Counted from the stretch's first letter, positions 7,500-15,366 are shown. The stretch: DNA of 21,132 bases from Candidatus Bipolaricaulota bacterium (GCA_021159105.1 JAGGSM010000130.1:1-21132); one strand, 5' to 3'. The notes: generated by a model not told the origin, from the letters alone. Made by a program: numbers and translations.

Positions 7500-8174
7500 T
7501 TACTTTCTGTATGAGGCGATCATCTCGGCGAGAACGAGGTCGTCTCTTGTCGTCACCTTGATGTTTGTCTCTTCTCCAGCGACGGTCCACACTTCTCTCC
7601 CCAGTTCAAGGACGGCCGCTGCGTCATCCGTGACGTCGCTTTCGGTTTGCGACAGCGCTTCCTCGATCAACGCGCGAGAGAATCCCTGCGGGGTCTGCAT
7701 GCGCAGAAGCCTCGAGCGCTCAACTGTGCCCGATTCGAGCGGGAGATCGAGCGCTCCGCGCCTGATTGTGTCGACCACTGGGAGTACTGGGACACAAGCG
7801 CCGTGTTCGCGCGTTGCATCGATCAATCTAGCTATCAGCTTGCTGCTGACGAATGGCCGTGCAGCATCGTGGATGAGGACGATGTCGCCACTGCACGCTG
7901 ATACGCCGGCAAAGGATGAATCCTGCCGCCGTGTGCCGCCATGGACGATCTTGATCTCTTTCTCGATGCCGGAGGTGAGCTTCGCTGCATCGCTCTCCTC
8001 CCCTGCACCTATTACTAGTATGATCTCGTTTATCCTCTCGCACTGCGCGAATGCGGCAAGGGTATAAGACAGGAGCGGACGGGAGGCGATCTTCAGGTAG
8101 ACCTTGTTCCTGTCCGCTCCGATTCTCGTTCCCCGCCCAGCGGCGAGGATGACGGCGCTTACACGCTCTTCCAC
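7500..8174 (-). CDS. ispD: 2-C-methyl-D-erythritol 4-phosphate cytidylyltransferase
   Basis: 224 residues, normal for IspD. It joins CTP and MEP to give CDP-ME, the third step of the non-mevalonate isoprenoid pathway in the cytoplasm. Motifs: the nucleotide-binding AAGRGTRIG at 11-19 followed by Lys24, RQDSSFAG near 84-91, HDAARPF near 103-109, and MQTPQGF near 160-166 followed by SDVTDDAA. The start is GTG at 8174, with GGAG inside the end of the upstream lipoprotein gene and only 4 bases between the two genes, so coupling is likely. IspF, often adjacent, is not here. It is the last gene of the PIN-TRAM operon; no clear terminator follows. Confidence 0.94.
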   Translation of the reverse strand: MEERVSAVILAAGRGTRIGADRNKVYLKIASRPLLSYTLAAFAQCERINEIILVIGAGEESDAAKLTSGIEKEIKIVHGGTRRQDSSFAGVSACSGDIVLIHDAARPFVSSKLIARLIDATREHGACVPVLPVVDTIRRGALDLPLESGTVERSRLLRMQTPQGFSRALIEEALSQTESDVTDDAAAVLELGREVWTVAGEETNIKVTTRDDLVLAEMIASYRK

Positions 8175-8178
8175 GTAG

Positions 8179-8670
8179 TTACTCCGTTGTCTCTTGCTCG
8201 CCGATCAGGGTGAGGTTGTTGCCGTCAGGGTCGATCATGTACATCCGCCACTTGTCAGCTCGATTGGAGTTGAACAGGATCTTGTCGTTTGTTGCCCAAT
8301 ACGGGTTGATGTCCTCCCCGTCGTGCGTGGTCAGCCTCGTGATCGCCAGTGTCGACAGGTCGATGATGTACAGATCGACGTTCTTGTCCCGGTTCGAGGA
8401 GAAGACGATCCTGTCCCCCTGCGGGGACCAACTTGGGGCCCAGTCGTCGACCTCGTTCTCGGTGAGCTGGGTGACCTTGCCCGTGTCGAGGACGCGCGTG
8501 AACAGCTCAAATCCCTTCTCCCCTGGCGAGGCATAGGCGATCGTCGTATTGTCCGGCGAGAGGGTTGGCTCCCAGTTCTCCAGTGTAGGCCCCTTCTGCT
8601 GCAGGAGCGAACACCCGCCAAGGAGGAACAGGATCCCTCCGATGATTGCTACAATTATTATGCGTTTCAT
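8179..8670 (-). CDS. TolB-like beta-propeller lipoprotein
   Basis: 163 residues. A lipoprotein signal ends in LLGGC with Cys20 as the lipidated residue and Ser21 after it. The mature part carries about three WD40-like/PD40 repeats of the TolB kind: NWEPTLSPDNTTIAYAS, DWAPSWSPQGDRIVFSSN and INPYWATNDKILFNSN, each followed by an xLYxxD or xMYMID strand. Three blades are too few for a closed propeller, so it may oligomerise or pair with another protein. It is much shorter than TolB (about 430 residues) and lacks the TolB N-terminal domain. The function is unknown. It lies 15 bases after the PIN-TRAM gene, with an AAGGAG SD, and 4 bases before ispD. Confidence 0.75.
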   Translation of the reverse strand: MKRIIIVAIIGGILFLLGGCSLLQQKGPTLENWEPTLSPDNTTIAYASPGEKGFELFTRVLDTGKVTQLTENEVDDWAPSWSPQGDRIVFSSNRDKNVDLYIIDLSTLAITRLTTHDGEDINPYWATNDKILFNSNRADKWRMYMIDPDGNNLTLIGEQETTE

Positions 8671-8685
8671 TATTTATATTCTCCT

Positions 8686-9738
8686 TTACCGCTCCCAGCG
8701 CGGTGACTCGCCGCACGGCTCGACGAACAGCATCCGCCCAGCCTCTGTCTGCAGGGTGCTCTTGACTGTCGCCTTGATCGTGCGGCCGATGTGGCGCCTT
8801 CCGTTCTCTACCACAACCATCGTTCCATCGTCAAGGTAGCCGACACCCTGCCCGATCTCCTCCCCACGGTCGATGACCTCGATGTCGAGTTCCTCTCCGG
8901 GGATGAATCTCGGCTTGACGGTGTTCGCCAGTTCGTTGATGTTCAGCACCTTCACGCCCTCCACCTGTGCGACGCGGTTCAGGTTGTAGTCAGTGGTGAT
9001 CAGCGCTCCGTGCTCCTCCTTTGCCAGGCGGATAAGCTTGTGGTCGACTTCCTTCACGCTGGGATAGTCCCGATTGAGCACGTGGATCGCCACGTGGTCA
9101 TCGTTCATCATCTCCCCCAGGATCTCCAGGCCGCGCCTCCCCTTCCGGCGGCGAAGGCTGTTCGAGGAGTCGGCGATGTTCTGTAGCTCCGCAAGGACGA
9201 ACTCCGGGATGATGATCTCTCCCTCGATGAAACCGGTGCGCACGAGGTCGCCGATGCGGCCATCGATGATCACGCTCGTGTCGATCACCTTGCTGGAGAT
9301 GTCCCCGTTCTTCTTCCGCGGCTGCGGCAAGCTCGCTCCGGACTTCGCCTTGAGCAGCAGTGGGCAATCAAGCGTGTACCCGATCGCCAGGCCGATCCCA
9401 AGGCCAAGCAGGATGACTCCACCGCGCGCGATCCCCGTCCCCGCGGAGCGGGGGAGGATGAGGGAGAGAGCGTAGCTAACGAGAAGCCCGAAAAGGACTC
9501 CGCTTCCTCCGAGTATCAGGCTGTTGCACAGGCGGGAGGTCCCTCCGTCCTGAGTGATTGCCTTTCTAACCTGCTTCCACACGCTGAGGATGATCCAGGC
9601 GAGCACGGCGCCAGCAGCGCCTCCGACGAGCAGGTTTACGATTTGACTGGGAACGACACCGATCGATCCAATGATTCCGTTTGCGGCCGCAGTCGCGGCT
9701 CCAACTATGATGACTAGCAAGTACAAGTACACGTTCAC
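8686..9738 (-). CDS. YacL-type membrane PIN-TRAM domain protein (putative RNase)
   Basis: 350 residues in three parts. Residues 1-125 hold about four hydrophobic segments. Residues about 150-275 are a PIN domain with its acidic set: VIDTSVIIDGR (Asp153), VLAELQ (Glu184), EVDHKLI (Asp232) and TTDYN (Asp250). Residues about 281-345 are a TRAM domain, a small RNA-binding beta-barrel. This layout is that of Bacillus YacL and relatives in Thermus and cyanobacteria, thought to be membrane-anchored nucleases; in several genomes yacL lies next to ispD, which supports the operon here. All four acidic residues are present, so the nuclease is probably active. The start is GTG 9738 after AGGAGG; no ATG is available nearby. 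Confidence 0.9.
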   Translation of the reverse strand: MNVYLYLLVIIVGAATAAANGIIGSIGVVPSQIVNLLVGGAAGAVLAWIILSVWKQVRKAITQDGGTSRLCNSLILGGSGVLFGLLVSYALSLILPRSAGTGIARGGVILLGLGIGLAIGYTLDCPLLLKAKSGASLPQPRKKNGDISSKVIDTSVIIDGRIGDLVRTGFIEGEIIIPEFVLAELQNIADSSNSLRRRKGRRGLEILGEMMNDDHVAIHVLNRDYPSVKEVDHKLIRLAKEEHGALITTDYNLNRVAQVEGVKVLNINELANTVKPRFIPGEELDIEVIDRGEEIGQGVGYLDDGTMVVVENGRRHIGRTIKATVKSTLQTEAGRMLFVEPCGESPRWER

Positions 9739-9824
9739 CCTGTTCCCACCTCCTGTGGCCCGCTATCACAATCGGGAGTGGAAGCAGCGCGAGCCGTATC
9801 TTCCATCCACTTCGTTTGACCTTG

Positions 9825-9853
9825 ATTGTATACACTGCTTGACTTGGGTGCAA
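9825..9853 (-). promoter_or_regulatory. Promoter of the PIN-TRAM/TolB-like/ispD operon
   Basis: On the minus strand TTGCAC (9853-9848) and TACAAT (9830-9825) are 17 bases apart. The -35 box overlaps the region of the divergent prmC promoter, so the two polymerases would compete. The leader to GTG 9738 would be about 80 bases. Confidence 0.5.
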
Positions 9854-9867
9854 GATTTTGCTATTGT
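9839..9867 (+). promoter_or_regulatory. Promoter of the prmC-ftsE-ftsX operon
   Basis: TTGACT (9839-9844) and TATTGT (9862-9867) are separated by 17 bases. The transcript would start near 9874, about 25 bases before ATG 9899. Confidence 0.6.
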
Positions 9868-9898
9868 GTACTGCAAAAGCGTACGTTCAAAGGGGTAG

Positions 9899-10768
9899 AT
9901 GGGGGGGAGCGCGCTGACTGTCAACTGGACTGTGCGAGAGATCCTCAAATGGACGAGAGGATACTTTAAGGGAGCGGGGATCGTTCAACCGCGCCTGGAA
10001 GCAGAGATCCTGCTTGCTCATGTCCTCGGTGTCGATCGCTTGCACCTGTATCTTTCCCCCGACACACCATTGACTCCCGACGAGCGGGCACGCTTCCGTG
10101 AAGTCATCAAAAAGCGCCGTTCCGGTGTCCCCTTGCAATACCTGACAGGTGAAGTGCAGTTCTACGGATTGCGTTTCCGGGTGCGCGACGACGTGTTCAT
10201 CCCCCGCCCGGAGACCGAAGAGCTCCTGGAGAAGGCGCTCGATCTGGCACCGCGCGATCGGGAACTGAACTGCCTCGATCTGGGGACCGGATCGGGCGTT
10301 ATCGCCGTCTCTCTGGCTAAGTACCTCCCCCGTGTCAAGGTGACCGCGGTCGATCTCTCGACCAATGCTGTGCAGTTGGCGCAAGAGAATGCTGAATTGA
10401 ACGAAGTTGTCGACCGAGTAGCGGTCGTGCGCAGCAACTGGTTCGAGCGCGTTGCCGGGAGATTTGACTTGATCGTGTCAAATCCGCCATATATACCTGA
10501 GGAGGAGATGGAAGGTCTCCCCGCTGAGGTGCGCGAGCACGAGCCGCATCGAGCGCTGGACGGCGGCGAGCGAGGGTTGGAAGAGATCACCAAGCTGGTG
10601 CGGGAACTGAAGGATCACATGCAGGCAGGAGCGACGGCCCTGTTTGAGATAGGCGATGGACAGGGGAAGATGGTGGAAGAGGAGATGCGAGACGCCGGCT
10701 TGACCGACATTCGGGTTGAGCAGGACTTTGCGGAGAAGGAAAGGTACGTGATCGCACGATGTCCGTGA
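9899..10768 (+). CDS. prmC: Peptide chain release factor N5-glutamine methyltransferase
   Basis: 289 residues, the family length. It methylates the glutamine of the GGQ motif in release factors RF1 and RF2 using S-adenosylmethionine. Seen: an N-terminal helical domain with PRLEAEILLAHVLG, then QYLTGEVQFYGL and VFIPRPETEEL, the SAM loop DLGTGSG near 127-133, and the catalytic NPPYIP motif at about 195-200. ATG 9899 is preceded by AAAGGGG at a short distance; GTG 9932 would be an alternative but has no SD. The usual upstream partner prfA is absent. The end overlaps ftsE by 10 bases, an unusual operon combination. Confidence 0.93.
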   Translation: MGGSALTVNWTVREILKWTRGYFKGAGIVQPRLEAEILLAHVLGVDRLHLYLSPDTPLTPDERARFREVIKKRRSGVPLQYLTGEVQFYGLRFRVRDDVFIPRPETEELLEKALDLAPRDRELNCLDLGTGSGVIAVSLAKYLPRVKVTAVDLSTNAVQLAQENAELNEVVDRVAVVRSNWFERVAGRFDLIVSNPPYIPEEEMEGLPAEVREHEPHRALDGGERGLEEITKLVRELKDHMQAGATALFEIGDGQGKMVEEEMRDAGLTDIRVEQDFAEKERYVIARCP

Positions 10769-11424
10769 TCATACAGCTTTCGGAGCTTAGCTTTGTTACC
10801 GAGGACGGGATCAAGGTCCTCGATGACGTCCACCTGCGCGTCAATCGGGGGGAACTGGTATTCCTCGTCGGTCCGGCTGCAGCGGGAAAGTCGGTCCTCC
10901 TTGGCCTCCTTGGAACGCAGATCGAACCGCAGCACGGGCAGATCCTCGTCTACGGGCGCAACATCGCCCGTCTGAGCAGGAGGAAGGCGTTCGACCTGCG
11001 GCGGCAGATCGGCCTCCTGCCGCAGGGGTTCGTTCCGCTGGAGAAGACGGTGATGGAGAACGTGACGTTCAAGATGCGCTGCCTCGGTGACTTTCCTGAG
11101 CAGGCGGAGGAGAAGGCACTCGCCGCCCTGGAGCAAGTGGGGCTGACCGCGAAGCTGGCGCAGATGGCGACGGAGCTTGAACCGATCGATCGTGTCAGGC
11201 TCGGTATCGCTCTCTCCATCTGCGATGATCCCCTCCTCCTCCTCCTCGACGACCCATTTGTCGGGCTGTCGGCTGAGGACCAGGAACAGATACAGGAGTT
11301 GCTGGTACAGTTGAACGGACGGGGATTCACGATACTGGCGACCGCTCGCGATGCCATTGCCAATGCCTTTGCGTCTGCGCGGATCGTACAGCTGGCGGAC
11401 GGGCGGGTGGAGGAGAGATCATGA
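10759..11424 (+). CDS. ftsE: FtsE-like ABC ATPase with degenerate catalytic motifs
   Basis: 221 residues, the size of FtsE, the cytoplasmic partner of FtsX that controls septal and wall hydrolases. Walker A is intact (GPAAAGKS, 38-45) and the Q-loop is present (LLPQG, Gln89). Other motifs are altered. Where LSGGQ should stand the sequence is LEPID (140-144), although the following DRVRLGIAL still aligns with xQRVAIARA. Walker B is LLLLLDDP, so the catalytic glutamate is Asp165. The H-loop THD has become TAR (195-197). The protein probably binds ATP but hydrolyses it poorly or not at all. It overlaps ftsX by ATGA and prmC by 10 bases. The reading frame is clean, so this is a divergent gene rather than a decayed one. 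Naming rests largely on the FtsX partner. Confidence 0.75.
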   Translation: MSVIIQLSELSFVTEDGIKVLDDVHLRVNRGELVFLVGPAAAGKSVLLGLLGTQIEPQHGQILVYGRNIARLSRRKAFDLRRQIGLLPQGFVPLEKTVMENVTFKMRCLGDFPEQAEEKALAALEQVGLTAKLAQMATELEPIDRVRLGIALSICDDPLLLLLDDPFVGLSAEDQEQIQELLVQLNGRGFTILATARDAIANAFASARIVQLADGRVEERS

Positions 11425-12266
11425 GTAGATTCTTCTTCCTGTTTGGAAACCTGTTGGGAGCGATAAACGGGCGGATCGGAGCGCTCTTCCTTGGCGTCAT
11501 TGGCCTTCTCCTCGTGGCTTTGGTCATCTTTTCCGGATTCTTCCTGTTTGGGGATACTCAAGGAGCGGGGAACGCCCCTTCCCTAGCGCCGGGAGAGATG
11601 GTCGTCTACCTCTCACCGCAGCTCTCATCAGACGACGTGCAGGCGTTGTACGTGAAGATCAGGGACATGCCGGAGACCAGGGCGATCAACTATCGCTTTG
11701 CCCAGGAATTGGGGTTCGATCGAGCCGGTGGGGTGTTCATCGTACGTGCGGTGAACTCCGCCTCGGCAGCGACGCTGCAGCGGGCGATCGCGCCGCTATC
11801 CGGAGTGATGAGCATCGACTCAGTCGACCGTGCGCAGGGAACGCGCGTCTCCCTTCCCAGGGCACTCTCACTCGGCCTGCTCATCGCCCTGATCATCAGC
11901 ATCGCCGGCAGCTTGGCACTGGCGCGGCATTCCTTCCTCCTTCTGCTGGAGCGCTTCTCGCCAGAGATAAACCTCCTCAGACTAGCCGGAACGCCTGAGT
12001 CTGTCTTCCAGCCCCCGGTAGTTGCCCTTGGCGTATTGTGCGGGATCATAGCGGCGATGCTGCACGTAGTGATAGTTTATTCCTTGCACTTCCTTGCTCT
12101 AAGCCACCCGCAGGCGACGATCCATGCCGCCTGCGGGCTCCTCCTCCCGGGACGAGTGCTCATGGTCAGCCTTGTCGGATCGCTGATCGGCATCGTCCTG
12201 GGAGGGCTGATCGGCGTGCTTGGAGCGAGCCTCACTACCAAGGACCAATTTCAGGTCTACCAGTGA
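11421..12266 (+). CDS. ftsX: FtsX-like membrane protein
   Basis: 281 residues. One membrane segment near 22-47 is followed by an extracytoplasmic domain (about 50-145, beginning GEMVVYLSPQLSSDDVQALY, like the FtsX ECD). Three further segments follow near 148-170, 195-225 and 240-268. The cytoplasmic stretch EINLLRLAGTPESVFQPPVV matches the FtsX motif (E-I-x-L-x-x-L-x-G-A-x-x-x-F-x-x-P). FtsX links cytoplasmic FtsE to outside peptidoglycan hydrolases or their activators. Its first codon overlaps the ftsE stop. The protein looks complete, in contrast to its odd ATPase. The stop codon is itself the first arm of a palindrome series (12264-12302). Confidence 0.85.
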   Translation: MSRFFFLFGNLLGAINGRIGALFLGVIGLLLVALVIFSGFFLFGDTQGAGNAPSLAPGEMVVYLSPQLSSDDVQALYVKIRDMPETRAINYRFAQELGFDRAGGVFIVRAVNSASAATLQRAIAPLSGVMSIDSVDRAQGTRVSLPRALSLGLLIALIISIAGSLALARHSFLLLLERFSPEINLLRLAGTPESVFQPPVVALGVLCGIIAAMLHVVIVYSLHFLALSHPQATIHAACGLLLPGRVLMVSLVGSLIGIVLGGLIGVLGASLTTKDQFQVYQ

Positions 12267-12302
12267 CGCGTCAGTCGTGATGCATCACTCGTGATATATC
12301 AC
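12264..12302. repeat. Three TGA-N4-TCA palindromes at exact 14-base spacing
   Basis: TGACGCGTCA (12264-12273), GTGATGCATCAC (12277-12288) and GTGATATATCAC (12291-12302) are all perfect palindromes. Their centres (12268.5, 12282.5, 12296.5) are exactly 14 bases apart. The last two lie in a tandem 14-base unit. They fill the gap between convergent ftsX and the ABC permease and include both stop codons. They may be binding sites, a terminator substitute or a simple repeat; the sequence does not decide. Confidence 0.7.
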
Positions 12303-13570
12303 TCGTAGCGCAGAGCATCAACTACCGGTAGCTTCGATGCTCGCCATGCCGGCCACAGACCGGCGAAGGCGCCGAGCAAGAACGAGCCGGCAAGCGTTAT
12401 CAGGATCAAAGCAGGGCTGGCTACGACCGCCATCTGCACCCCGAAGAAGCGCCCGATGAACATCGATGCCAGTGCGCTCAGACCGAGGCCGGCCAGGGTT
12501 CCCACAACTCCTCCGACAAACCCCATCAGGCCTGATTCGATCAGGAATATGGTCAGGATGTGAGAATTCCTCGCCCCGACCGCCTTCATCACGCCGATCT
12601 CCTTCGTCCGTTCGAGGACGGAGGTGAACATCGTGTTCATCACACCAACAGCACCGACGAGGAGGGCGATCCCAGCGATCCCGGCGAGGAACGCACTCAC
12701 GGTTGTGGTCATCGTTCCAATGGCATCGGATATGTCGCTGTACGTGATCGACGATACCTCGGAGCCGCGCGCGTTGAGTTCCTTCTCGACGCGATCCGCC
12801 ACCTCGTCCACGTCGGCACCGGGCTGCGTGCGGACGAGGGTGACCAGCACATCGCTAGCCTCCCCCCACAGCAGGCTCATCGTATCGTAGGGAACGTATA
12901 TCGTGTCCTTGCTCTGAGCCGGTTGCATCCCGGCAGAGAAGCCTCCACTCGATCCGGTTGAGGCCTCCTCATCGTTCGGCGCCATGATCCCGACAACGGT
13001 GAGATTCAATTCCTTATTTGCATCCCCAGCTATGAGGAGAGTGTCTCCTACCTTCGCCTCGAGCCGTTCCGCCGTGTCCGCCCCGAGCACCGCAACGTCC
13101 TTATCTTCAGGGAGGAACAAGCGTCCCCCTGGCTGAACCGTGAGTTTCCCGGTGAACGACTCGAACTCATTCACCAGCTCCGTGGACAGGCCCATCACCG
13201 GGAGGAACCCCTGGGTTGATGTGCCATCCGCCTTTGTCGGGCCCTGCACAAAACCGGTGCGTTGTCTTACTGCCGCCGCGACCTTCACGCCGGGTATGGA
13301 CTTCAGGAATTCAAGGTCAAGTGCGTACTGATCTGAGGAGCCTCCAGCATGCCTCTGGGGTCCGAACGACCCCTTTGGCACGAGGACGAAGGTATCCACG
13401 CCGAAGACACCGGCCACCTGTTGCTCAACCGTCTTGTTGAGGCCGAGGCCGACCGAAATCAATGCAACGACCGCTGTGATCCCGATGAACACACCGATCA
13501 CCGTCAGCCAACTCCGCATTCTGCGATGGGTAATACTGCGCGCCGCGAGCATGAAGAAATCCTTAAGCAT
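12299..13570 (-). CDS. MacB/SalY-type ABC transporter permease
   Basis: 423 residues. One N-terminal membrane segment (about 21-41, preceded by AARSITHRRMRSWLTVIGVF) is followed by a MacB-like periplasmic core domain (about 45-275). A C-terminal FtsX domain with three membrane segments (about 285-312, 335-370 and 388-412) completes it, including the conserved ERTKEIGVMKAVGARN coupling helix and a final LWPAWRASKLPVVDALRYE. Proteins of this plan use ATP to move a periplasmic stalk (mechanotransmission) and export peptides, lipoproteins or drugs. The start is ATG 13570, inside the last codons of the ATPase gene (8-base overlap). It is the last gene of the MarR-controlled operon. The substrate is not visible. 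Confidence 0.9.
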   Translation of the reverse strand: MLKDFFMLAARSITHRRMRSWLTVIGVFIGITAVVALISVGLGLNKTVEQQVAGVFGVDTFVLVPKGSFGPQRHAGGSSDQYALDLEFLKSIPGVKVAAAVRQRTGFVQGPTKADGTSTQGFLPVMGLSTELVNEFESFTGKLTVQPGGRLFLPEDKDVAVLGADTAERLEAKVGDTLLIAGDANKELNLTVVGIMAPNDEEASTGSSGGFSAGMQPAQSKDTIYVPYDTMSLLWGEASDVLVTLVRTQPGADVDEVADRVEKELNARGSEVSSITYSDISDAIGTMTTTVSAFLAGIAGIALLVGAVGVMNTMFTSVLERTKEIGVMKAVGARNSHILTIFLIESGLMGFVGGVVGTLAGLGLSALASMFIGRFFGVQMAVVASPALILITLAGSFLLGAFAGLWPAWRASKLPVVDALRYE

Positions 13571-14249
13571 TCTTCACCTCCTCCACCACGCGACCATCGT
13601 GCAGATGAATGATCCGCTCGGCGATCGCCGCCGCATCCGGATCATGCGTCACGATGATCACCGTCTTCCCGTACTCCGTGCTCAGTCTCTTCAGCAGTTC
13701 GAGGATCGTTCCTCCGCTTTCGGAGTCGAGGTTCCCAGTGGGTTCATCGGCGAAGAGAATCTCCGGATCGTTTGCCAACGCTCGCGCTATCGCTACCCTC
13801 TGGCGCTCCCCACCAGACAGTTCGTTCGGTCGGTGATTCACCCGATCGGCCAATCCGACCATGGTCAGCAGCTCAGTGGCTCGCTGAGCCCGTTCCTTTT
13901 TCTTCATCCCCTGGAAGATCATTGGCAGCTCCACGTTCTGCTGAGCGCTCAGGGTCTGCATCAGGTTGAACGTCTGGAAGACGAACCCTATCTTGTGGCC
14001 ACGCAGCTCCACGAGTTGCTTCTCGCTCAGCGAGCTGATCTGTGACTCCTCGATCGATGCCTCGCCTGAGGTGGGAACATCGAGGCATCCGAGGATGTGC
14101 ATCAGCGTGGACTTCCCTGAGCCTGATGGGCCCATGATGGCGACGATCTCTCCCTTCTCGATGCGCAGATCGAGGCCGCGCAGGGCGTGCACGACCGTCT
14201 TTCCCAATTTGTAGTCCTTGGTCACGCCTCTCAAGTCGAGTAGCGGCAT
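13563..14249 (-). CDS. ABC transporter ATP-binding protein, LolD/MacB type
   Basis: 228 residues from ATG 14249, which follows GGAGGG; the frame is open about 20 codons further, but those codons overlap the previous gene. All ATPase motifs are intact: GPSGSGKST (40-48), the Q-loop VFQTFNL, LSGGERQRVAIARAL, LFADEPTGNLD and the H-loop VTHD. It closely matches the LolD/MacB/YknY group that energises permeases with the MacB fold. It begins 2 bases after the stop of the exported protein gene and overlaps the permease gene by 8 bases, so the two products surely form one complex. It also gives a useful contrast with the degenerate FtsE upstream. Confidence 0.94.
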   Translation of the reverse strand: MPLLDLRGVTKDYKLGKTVVHALRGLDLRIEKGEIVAIMGPSGSGKSTLMHILGCLDVPTSGEASIEESQISSLSEKQLVELRGHKIGFVFQTFNLMQTLSAQQNVELPMIFQGMKKKERAQRATELLTMVGLADRVNHRPNELSGGERQRVAIARALANDPEILFADEPTGNLDSESGGTILELLKRLSTEYGKTVIIVTHDPDAAAIAERIIHLHDGRVVEEVKNA

Positions 14250-14251
14250 TG

Positions 14252-14851
14252 CTAGCCCTCCGGCGGGGTAAATGTGTACTGCGTCAGTTCCATCTGCAGG
14301 GTGGTAACCCACTCCCCGTCGCGAGATTTCTCCACGCGCACGAACGGGAACATGTACACCGGATCAGAGACGCTGAACGCCATCGTCGTCCGTGTGTCCG
14401 TGTTGGATGGGTCGACGAACGATCCCTGCAGGCACTGCACGCCGGCGATCTCAACGAGGGTGATGTCCTTGAACGATCCCCCTCCAGGGAGGATGTAATC
14501 GTTTCCTGCCTGCAGGTGAGACCGCTGCTCCATCAGCGCTTGCAGTGGCGAGTAGCTGACGTTCTCCCCTCCCGCGTACGACATCTGCGCTCCGGTGAAC
14601 AGGAACCCGAACCCGCGCAGTTGATCGGCGGTACCGCTGGCTTCAATGCTCATGGAGACGGTGTAGTCATCGTCTCCGCGTGACACGATTGTGAAGTCGA
14701 GATCCTGCGGGCTCTCCATATCCTCGGTTGTTATCTGGTAGACCATCTGCGTAGTCCCGAGCGGGAACTCGTCCAGGTTCGATTGGGCGTAGGCAGTGAT
14801 AGCAAAACCCACTAGCCCCACGATCATGATCAAACTTGCTGCTCTCTTCAT
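14252..14851 (-). CDS. Exported protein of unknown function in the ABC transporter operon
   Basis: 199 residues from ATG 14851, preceded by GAGGAGG; a slightly longer start exists but would place the SD inside the gene. Residues 1-22 form a signal peptide ending AYA with Gln after it. There is no cysteine at the cleavage site, so it is probably a soluble exported protein. The rest is rich in beta-strand-like stretches (TTQMVYQITTEDMES, DDDYTVSMSIEASG, TTLQMELTQYTF) and carries no motif I recognise. The pattern of strands around a hydrophobic core recalls lipid-binding barrels of the LolA/LppX or DUF3108 kind, but that is a guess. Because it is the first structural gene after marR and sits 2 bases from the ATPase gene, it is a likely substrate or accessory of the transporter. 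Confidence 0.7.
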   Translation of the reverse strand: MKRAASLIMIVGLVGFAITAYAQSNLDEFPLGTTQMVYQITTEDMESPQDLDFTIVSRGDDDYTVSMSIEASGTADQLRGFGFLFTGAQMSYAGGENVSYSPLQALMEQRSHLQAGNDYILPGGGSFKDITLVEIAGVQCLQGSFVDPSNTDTRTTMAFSVSDPVYMFPFVRVEKSRDGEWVTTLQMELTQYTFTPPEG

Positions 14852-14883
14852 GTTTGCCTCCTCACGCATCCTTGATTAATCTT

Positions 14884-15339
14884 TTATCCTTTCTCATCAT
14901 CCTTAGACAAGCGCTTGCTCAGTTTGACTAGAAGATGGCGCAGCTGCTGCCTCTCTTCCTGCGTGTAGATCGCGGATATCTCTTCCTCGATCTGCATGAA
15001 GGTACCTTGAACATTCTCTTCCAGGGCCCTTGCCTTGTCGCTCATCCTTATGCGCACCGTGCGCTGGTCGTTTGGATCTCTTGCTCTTATGATCCAACCG
15101 TCGCGCTCCATCCGCTTGAGAATGCTCGTTATCGCCGCTGGACTGGTGTTCATCGCCTCCGCGATCCTCCATTGAGGCACGTTATCCTGCCCGTGCAGAT
15201 GCACCAGGACACGCCCCTGCCCGGAATGAATCCCGATCCTCTCGATGTAAGTACGCAGCCTCCAGGTGGCCAGGCGACAGGCATTGGCCAGCAGTTGCGC
15301 GAGGGGCATCTCGTTTGGATTCTCCTCATTCCAGTCCAT
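14884..15339 (-). CDS. MarR-family transcriptional regulator
   Basis: 151 residues. A winged helix-turn-helix fold of the MarR kind: an N-terminal dimer helix (PLAQLLANACRLATWRLR), the recognition region WRIAEAMNTSPAAITSILKRMERDGWI, the wing RARDPNDQRTVRIRMSDKAR and a C-terminal dimer helix ending in charged residues. ATG 15339 follows GGGAGG. It is the first gene of an operon with an exported protein and a MacB-like transporter, the common setting where MarR represses its own efflux system until a small molecule binds. A palindrome overlapping the -10 box upstream is the likely operator. The ligand is unknown. Confidence 0.92.
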   Translation of the reverse strand: MDWNEENPNEMPLAQLLANACRLATWRLRTYIERIGIHSGQGRVLVHLHGQDNVPQWRIAEAMNTSPAAITSILKRMERDGWIIRARDPNDQRTVRIRMSDKARALEENVQGTFMQIEEEISAIYTQEERQQLRHLLVKLSKRLSKDDEKG

Positions 15340-15366
15340 TCACCGATCCTCCCTATTATCAACCCA

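Noticed and set aside
13563..15339. Bacteriocin or lantibiotic immunity system
   Set aside because: The MacB-like pair could fit, but no precursor peptide or modification enzyme is visible; an efflux or lipoprotein-type role is equally likely.
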